Assembly: GCA_024220505.1 (NCBI GenBank)
Contig: JAKZZE010000029.1
Span: 248,001 to 312,000, forward strand
Length of the DNA: 64,000 nt
Reading direction: 5' to 3'
Source of the DNA: Rhizopus arrhizus
Lineage: Eukaryota > Mucoromycota > Mucoromycetes > Mucorales > Rhizopodaceae
Position numbers and translations under genes: made by a program. The notes under the pieces are model-generated. The model searched no databases, was not told where the DNA came from, and was given only the letters and a program-made list of their open reading frames with translations. This document shows positions 58,839 to 64,000 of this stretch, piece after piece (position 1 is the stretch's first letter; the number at the start of each line of letters is the position of its first letter).

Positions 58839-59820
58839 TGGTTCAGGGGGGTTTTACGTCCAGGTATTCGATGTAATTGGTGACAGATTCAGTCTACAAA
58901 AACTCGACCTACTTGCTTCTTTTCCATATATATATTGATGTCTCTTTGTCATATTCTCAATTGCATCTATAATCATTATATAAAAAGAGAGAGCAAACTC
59001 ATTCTATTTTTTTTATTTCATTGACATGTAAATAAAAACAAAACAATCTTTTATTCGCTACAACATCTATTTGTTACATGCTATCATCTATGCTTATAAG
59101 CAAGTAAGCGATACATCACCAATTTCCTTAAAAGGAAGGTGAAAAGGAGAAGTCGGGCCAGTTATAGTTACACGATGTGCCTTATTAGTCTAGCTTACTT
59201 GCTTGCCTTAAGCTTCTTTACTCATCCCTCCTCATTCTCCATCATTCTTACAAACATACTTTCTCTTAACCAAATAGCTTTAGACATATAAAAAGCAGAA
59301 AAAAAGGAAACAGCCAAACAAAAGAACAGCAACAGTTACTTTTTCATCTCTTGTCTTCATCTGAATGCAAACCTGCATGTGAAAAATAAAAAACAAAAGA
59401 AGCTTTTTAAAAGAAAAAAAAGGAAAGCAGACAAGGCATACTATTAATATACTGAGTATTTAGCATACATACTGACTGAATAACAAAATAAAATAAGAGA
59501 CTTGGCTCACCACTCATTAGATTCCTTTTGGGAATGTTGACTAAGGAATCTCAACTTTACCACCAGCTTCTTTCTTTTTGCTTTTCTTTTTCTTTGATTT
59601 AGTAATCATATAATACCTGGTCTTATGCTTACTTTATTACACAACTTGACTTTTCAATTAAAAGAGTAGAGATAGTATTAGAGAAATGCTTAGTATAACA
59701 AGTGGTTTAAAAACAAATAAGCGGTTTAGACCAAAAGCGAAAGGTAAAAGACAAGAGCAATATTTAGGAAGTTTTTTTTTTTTTCAAAAGTGATTTTTCA
59801 TTTTTATTTAATATAAAAAA
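58839..59820. other. Intergenic; small hairpin, no supported gene
   Basis: Contains a 12-base inverted repeat aagcaagtaagc (59098-59109 and its complement at 59193-59204) that could form a stem with an 83-base loop. On the minus strand near 59610-59540 a 22-codon Lys-rich open frame (MITKSKKKKSKKKEAGGK) follows an AG. It could be a lone exon or chance. The right end is T- and A-rich up to the inverted-repeat element. Confidence 0.35.
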
Positions 59821-59838
59821 AAAGCTGACATTGTTAGC

Positions 59839-59861
59839 CATATTTTCAAAATGAAAATATG
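59839..59861. repeat. Hairpin in the left inverted repeat
   Basis: Ten-base stem catattttca / tgaaaatatg with a three-base loop. It aligns one-to-one with the hairpin in the right arm, although three stem pairs differ. Confidence 0.85.
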
Positions 59862-60177
59862 TTTCCGGGCACCGCCACGTGGAGGCCATGTCTTTAAGTG
59901 CCCTTCGATTTCGTCATAGTTATACTGCAGAGGAAGTCGACATTGGTGGCCGCTTATCTGGGGTCAGCCGCTCTACCTTGCCCAGGAAGCCGTCATGAAC
60001 AATGAACACAGTCAACAGTTGTAAAGAAGAAAATGATTTTGTAATTTGGCTCCTCTTTTTATACTTTTTTTCTTTAGAAAAATTATTTGAAAAGAGGTCA
60101 CTTTCTTAACAGTCAAACAAAAGTCACCTGCAGCAAAAGGATTTCATTTGTTCCTTTGGTTACATACGAGTACTAAT

Positions 60178-60435
60178 TCAGTAATTTTCTTTTTCCTTCA
60201 TTCCTTGTTCAAAATTAAATATTGCTCCTTGTTCTAAATAATTCAACAGCATAGTCCGTATTAATACTCCTTTCCATTCACTTAATGCGGCGCTCCGTAC
60301 AAAAATAAGATAGCTTTTGGACTGATAGCTAAAGCCACGGATCTTATTCGCTAAAATTCGTCTGAGATGACTTCGGATGATAGAAATTATAGCTTTTTGT
60401 AGACAATATGATATAAACGGTTCAATATATTTCAT
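60178..60435 (-). CDS. Unrecognised 85-aa open frame inside the inverted-repeat element
   Basis: Starts MKYIEPFISYCLQKA and contains RSHLRRILANKIRGF and SEWKGVLIRTMLLNY. It is basic and helical in composition. It has no recognised domain, no catalytic motif and no clear extra exons. It could be the tail of a lost transposase or a chance frame; the AT-rich surroundings reduce confidence. Confidence 0.25.
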   Translation of the reverse strand: MKYIEPFISYCLQKAIISIIRSHLRRILANKIRGFSYQSKSYLIFVRSAALSEWKGVLIRTMLLNYLEQGAIFNFEQGMKEKENY

Positions 60436-62164
60436 TATATAATAAAGTCATTCTTTAATAAATACAAACATTAGATATTTACCTAGCAACAATAACACAA
60501 ATTGTAATTCAAAGCATACTATGAGCAGTTATAAAATTATTCCTTTCTAAAAGCAATTGGATATATTTTATCACGACAAAGCTTTATATCTAATTATTAA
60601 TGTATTTTTAAACCTAGAAATTATGACATGAGACTATGACTACAAAATTAAGCATACATAGTCTTAAAATCAACACTATAATAGCGATACCCAAGTTCTG
60701 TAACGATAAATAGAAATACTTGTGATTACTAATGCATAATATGACTTTGCTGTTCAGCTCATATTTTACACATTCACAGCCTAAAAATACCAAACTTACA
60801 CAATACCAAGCTTAATAGCATTTCCTAGATACAATATACTTTTATGTCGTTATAGCACAATATGTTACATTTTATTACTATTCATGCTGCACACTGAACA
60901 TAGCATATGAAAGTTTTTTGATTTTTTGTGCTCTATAGTATATTATAACATTGCGGTGGCAGGATACCCCTTCATCAATAAATACTAAGGCAGCTATCCA
61001 TATCAGCTATAATACCAGCAAAAAAGAACATATAGTATAGCATCAAACGCATTATTTCGTAATTTGTTCATCTTGATCCCGCCAGTGTCTAATTACGCTC
61101 TTTAATCACAGAATAGTACTTTCCTGTAATTGCGTGATTTATGGAAAATTAACAAGAGGCCAGTTGTAAGCATATAACAAATTTCAGGGAATATCAAAAG
61201 CATACAGGAAGAAACAAGGAATCCTTTGCTCATAAGCTCCTCTTCCAAATACTTTCATTTCTAAATAGTCTTGCTTTACACTTGACTAAGACTACAGCTC
61301 AACCTATTTCAAGAAACATGATAATAACAAAAGGAGTAAACTAGATATGCATTGAATGAAACTAGATTTGTCACCAAGCAATAAAAGAATAGCACAGAAG
61401 AGAACATAGCATAGAAGGAACAATGAGATATGATATGTTCACAAAGTATCACTTGATGCTTCTTCATATTCAATTCCATACAAAGGAATGAGTAGATAAA
61501 GGACAAGATAACCCTCTTTGATTAGATATCTTTTTGGCAAAAGTCATCATTTTATTCCATTCCTTCTTCTTTATTGTATTTGACGTGATTCATGCTAGGG
61601 AAAATAAAAGGCGTTGGTTATTTCTAGTAATAAAGTGACATATGAAGTAGATTTGACTTACATTCCATAAACGACTGTAGCATCATCATTATGCAACACT
61701 GAATCCTAGGTTATTAATTCTGGATCTATAGAGCATTATTACACTTTTCGGAGACCTTGTGATTCTAAATTTTTTTATATGCTTCCTTGCCAACTGAGAG
61801 TGATGACTAGGTCAAAGTAGAATGATCATGTAAAACCCTAGGACTTGTGCTTCATTGGTTCTAAGGACGAATTGACTAATTTAGTATAACAACGAGCTTT
61901 ATCGCATAGTTACTTACTGGTTATGTTTCAATATTATGACGATAAAGGATAGAAAATGATTGAAGATGCTGGTTTCTTTTAGATTTTGACTGATGAATGA
62001 CATGATAAAAGCTTGAAGAGTGAGAGAAAGACGGATTCTCATGGTCAAAAATGTAACAAACGGACTATTTTGCAGGATCTTTTTTTTTTTTTTTTTTTTT
62101 TTTGTTAATTTCTTGTCATCGCGTCATACCAACACAGAGTAAACTTTGATAAGACCAAGAAATG

Positions 62165-62174
62165 TATAAAAGGG
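62165..62174 (+). promoter_or_regulatory. TATA-like promoter element
   Basis: tataaaaggg followed by pyrimidine-rich sequence and an A/C-rich leader-like stretch, the layout of a strong fungal or retroelement promoter directed rightwards. The only thing downstream within 300 bases is the right inverted repeat. Confidence 0.5.
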
Positions 62175-62251
62175 AGCCAGATTCGATATATTCTTTCTTT
62201 CTCTATCAATCACGACAGCACAGTAAGTCAGCAACACAACACACCAACAAC

Positions 62252-62333
62252 ACAGTAGATCTGCAATACAGTAGATCAGTAACAAAGTAGATCAACAATA
62301 TAGTAGATCAGCAATATAGAAGATCAGCAACAC
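62252..62333 (+). repeat. Imperfect 16-17 bp tandem repeat
   Basis: Five copies of a unit like cagtagatcagcaatat, each varying at a few bases. It lies between the TATA-like box and the right inverted repeat. Confidence 0.85.
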
Positions 62334-62488
62334 TGAGAGAGTTACAGCAATACAACTCTACACCTTTACCAGCTCAGCAGGGGTTCTTCGATTTATTGCT
62401 TACGCTTTATCTGATTCTCCCCTTTTTGGAAAAAAGAACGTAGAAGGGCACCTATTCGACATGGCCTCCACGTGGCGGTGCCTGGAAA

Positions 62489-62511
62489 CATGTCTTTACT
62501 GTAAAGACATG
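62489..62511. repeat. Hairpin in the right inverted repeat
   Basis: Ten-base perfect stem catgtcttta / taaagacatg with a ctg loop. It is the counterpart of 59839-59861, with compensatory changes at three base pairs. Confidence 0.85.
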
Positions 62512-62529
62512 GCTAACAATGTCGACTTT

Positions 62530-63333
62530 AGTACATGTACTTTTATATATATCCTATGTAATAAAATCATTCTTTGTCTTTCTCTCTGTCTCTCTGTCTC
62601 TCTGTCTCTCTTTCTCTCTTTCTCATGTTACTTACATTGTTTATTATATTCTTTGGCTTCTTTCATGTATATCGATCATCATTCTTAGTGTACAAATGAA
62701 GAGAGCTGAAATAGATTTGTATAATACCATGCCTTCTTTGCCTTATATCTACAAGCCAAGGCTTTAATACTATGTAAATATTGAGACAAAGTACCAACCA
62801 TATACCCTTTATAGCCTCGGTCCTATTACCTTTTACAAATAGTATGATCATAACTGTTGATCTAAAGTATACTTTGCTATTCTTTCTTGCTTGAGCTTTC
62901 ATTGTTCATTCACCATTACTTCATTATTCATTCGTTATTCATTAATTACTTGTTATAACAATGATGTTGTCAGCAGAGAAAGAGAGTGTTCTTGTGAGTG
63001 TACAAAAAAAAACATATGCCAGCCAATATTCTCTGCTGATGAACGAAAAGTATTCAAATAAACCATGAAAGAAGCTCCCTTATCCTCTTAGAGATATAAG
63101 TAAAGTAATAGAGTATGTTGTCAGAATGACTTACATTATGTTGTCCATTCCTTCTAGATTGACCCATCTATTCAACTTTTTCCTTCACATGAAGTAGATC
63201 TGGACGACATTAGGACAAGCAATTCCACTTTGTAACACAAAAGTATATATTTGACAAGTACTTACGAAGTGAATAGAAAAGAAAGGGAAAGGTAAAGAGA
63301 GAGAGAGAGAGAGAACAAAGGAAAGAAGAAAAA
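62530..63333. other. Intergenic, low-complexity
   Basis: Includes a CT/GTCT tract at about 62577-62625 and a GA tract at 63296-63315. Short open frames here are driven by these tracts. No gene seen. Confidence 0.4.
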
Positions 63334-63485
63334 GAGAGAACAAAGAAATAGGATCGACAACAATGTGCCTTAATTGATTTCATTGTCCGTCAATGACAGA
63401 TAAGATCACGTGAAGGATACTGACCTTGTCGGACAATGAAATCAATTAAGGCACATTGTTGTCGATCCTATTTCTTTGTTCTCTC
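63334..63485. repeat. Perfect 56-bp inverted repeat with 40-bp spacer
   Basis: Left arm 63334-63389 is the exact reverse complement of 63430-63485. Flanks are GA-rich on the left and CT-rich on the right, extending the symmetry loosely. The spacer contains gataagatcacgtgaagg. Arms this long and exact form a stable hairpin in RNA or DNA. It may be a MITE, a foldback element, a hairpin RNA source or an assembly artefact. Confidence 0.9.
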
Positions 63486-64000
63486 TTTCCCTTCTTTCCT
63501 TCTTTCTTCTTCTTTTCTCTTTCTCTTGTCATCAAAAGGTTTGCTCATGCTCAATTAACTCCAAAGTACAAGATTCACAACTACTTCTTTTGTCATTTTT
63601 GGGATCTAAGGATTCTAATGAAGTCTACAAATCTTCCAAGTAAATGTAACAACATTATGACTTTGGTCAACTTGACAACCTTTATTATAGATGTCTTCAA
63701 TCTTTATAGACTATATATTCTGTTCTTAATAAAAAGAAAGAAAGAAAGAAAGACATTGCTTCAGTCGAATGTGAAGATTAGGCTAATCCTCGGAATGTGC
63801 TTAGATCTGTAACTAATTGCTCCTGTAAGAGGTTAATACATTTGATCAAGCTATGCTATAACCTTATGGCAATAGGAATTAAATGAGCTCAAATTGGTTT
63901 ATATGTGTCAAGTACCAATGATATGGACACAATGTTCATAAAAGAGTAAGTAGCACAAGGAGCTTGAAGACACTGTTGTGTCATTATGTCATTGTGTCAT
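63486..64000. other. Intergenic, no supported gene
   Basis: Starts with a CT-rich run and includes an AAAG repeat near 63731-63752. The open frame from 63456 is mostly low-complexity Phe/Leu/Ser and is not supported as a gene. Confidence 0.4.

Larger units (their letters stand above)
59821..62529. mobile_element. 2.7-kb segment bounded by long inverted repeats, unclassified
   Basis: Left arm 59821-59906 and right arm 62443-62529 are inverted copies with roughly 85% identity. The sequence that pairs most strictly is CCGCCACGTGGAGGCCATGTC and flanks, preceded by a short hairpin and the terminal motif GACATTGTTAGCCAT. The interior is AT-rich with one minus-strand open frame of 85 codons (60435-60178) that I do not recognise, and a TATA box plus leader-like repeats near 62165-62333. 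I could not find a convincing direct target duplication. Possible identities: a non-autonomous DNA transposon, a DIRS-like element (these have inverted terminal repeats) or two inverted LTR fragments. Confidence 0.6.

Noticed and set aside
59098..59204. Possible small RNA gene with a 12-bp closing stem
   Set aside because: An 83-base loop with no further pairing and no promoter or family match.
59821..62529. A single very long LTR beginning TGTTAGCC and ending GGCTAACA
   Set aside because: The tips fit, but 2.7 kb is far too long for an LTR here, the matching continues outside those tips and there is no second copy in the window.

Overview
The window is fungal nuclear DNA, most likely from the Mucoromycota (Mucorales, Rhizopus/Mucor-like). 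The evidence is AT-rich sequence, very short GT-AG introns (mostly 47 to 90 bases) in nearly every gene, fungal versions of conserved proteins (Pkc1 with HR1-C2-C1-C1-kinase order and the DYG triplet, OMP decarboxylase, Kgd4, Rsm22), and repeat families I associate with Mucoromycota. The species is an inference. No rRNA, tRNA or CRISPR was found.

Layout. 1.9-5.8 kb: a GT49-type glycosyltransferase (+), ribosomal protein uL1 (-) and the PP2A catalytic subunit (-). 5.8-10.3 kb: gene-poor, with decayed coding fragments and a broken LINE ORF1. 10.3-14.5 kb: a SNF2/STH1-type remodelling ATPase with one apparent missing base. 16.9-20.7 kb: a two-finger C2H2 protein, a nucleolin/Nsr1-like protein and a small coiled-coil protein. 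21-22.8 kb: an unrecognised, apparently broken multi-exon region. 23.2 kb: the small mitochondrial protein Kgd4. 23.6-28.2 kb: a 4.7-kb AT-rich gap. 28.2-47.7 kb: the gene-dense core with PKC1, URA3/pyrG, a TMA46 relic, a VC0807-type membrane protein, YSH1/CPSF3, RSM22, an HSPA12-like Hsp70 relative, RPL9 and a Hal4/Sat4-type kinase.

From 47.7 kb to the end the window is a repeat graveyard: a LINE C-terminal relic, a decayed PD-(D/E)XK-like repeat-family gene with a 27-bp tandem repeat, a Tc1/mariner transposase gene split by a Ty3/gypsy chromovirus (146-bp LTRs, 4-5 bp target duplication), a 2.7-kb segment bounded by 86-bp terminal inverted repeats that each carry a 10-bp hairpin with compensatory changes, and a perfect 56-bp snapback repeat.

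The identified genes are independent housekeeping units rather than a pathway: translation (uL1, uL6, Rsm22, Nsr1-like), chromatin and 3'-end processing (STH1, YSH1), signalling (PP2A, Pkc1, Hal4-like), mitochondrial metabolism (Kgd4) and pyrimidine synthesis (URA3). The best candidates for something new are the covarying hairpins in the inverted-repeat element and a tail of eight SUMO-consensus matches on Ysh1.
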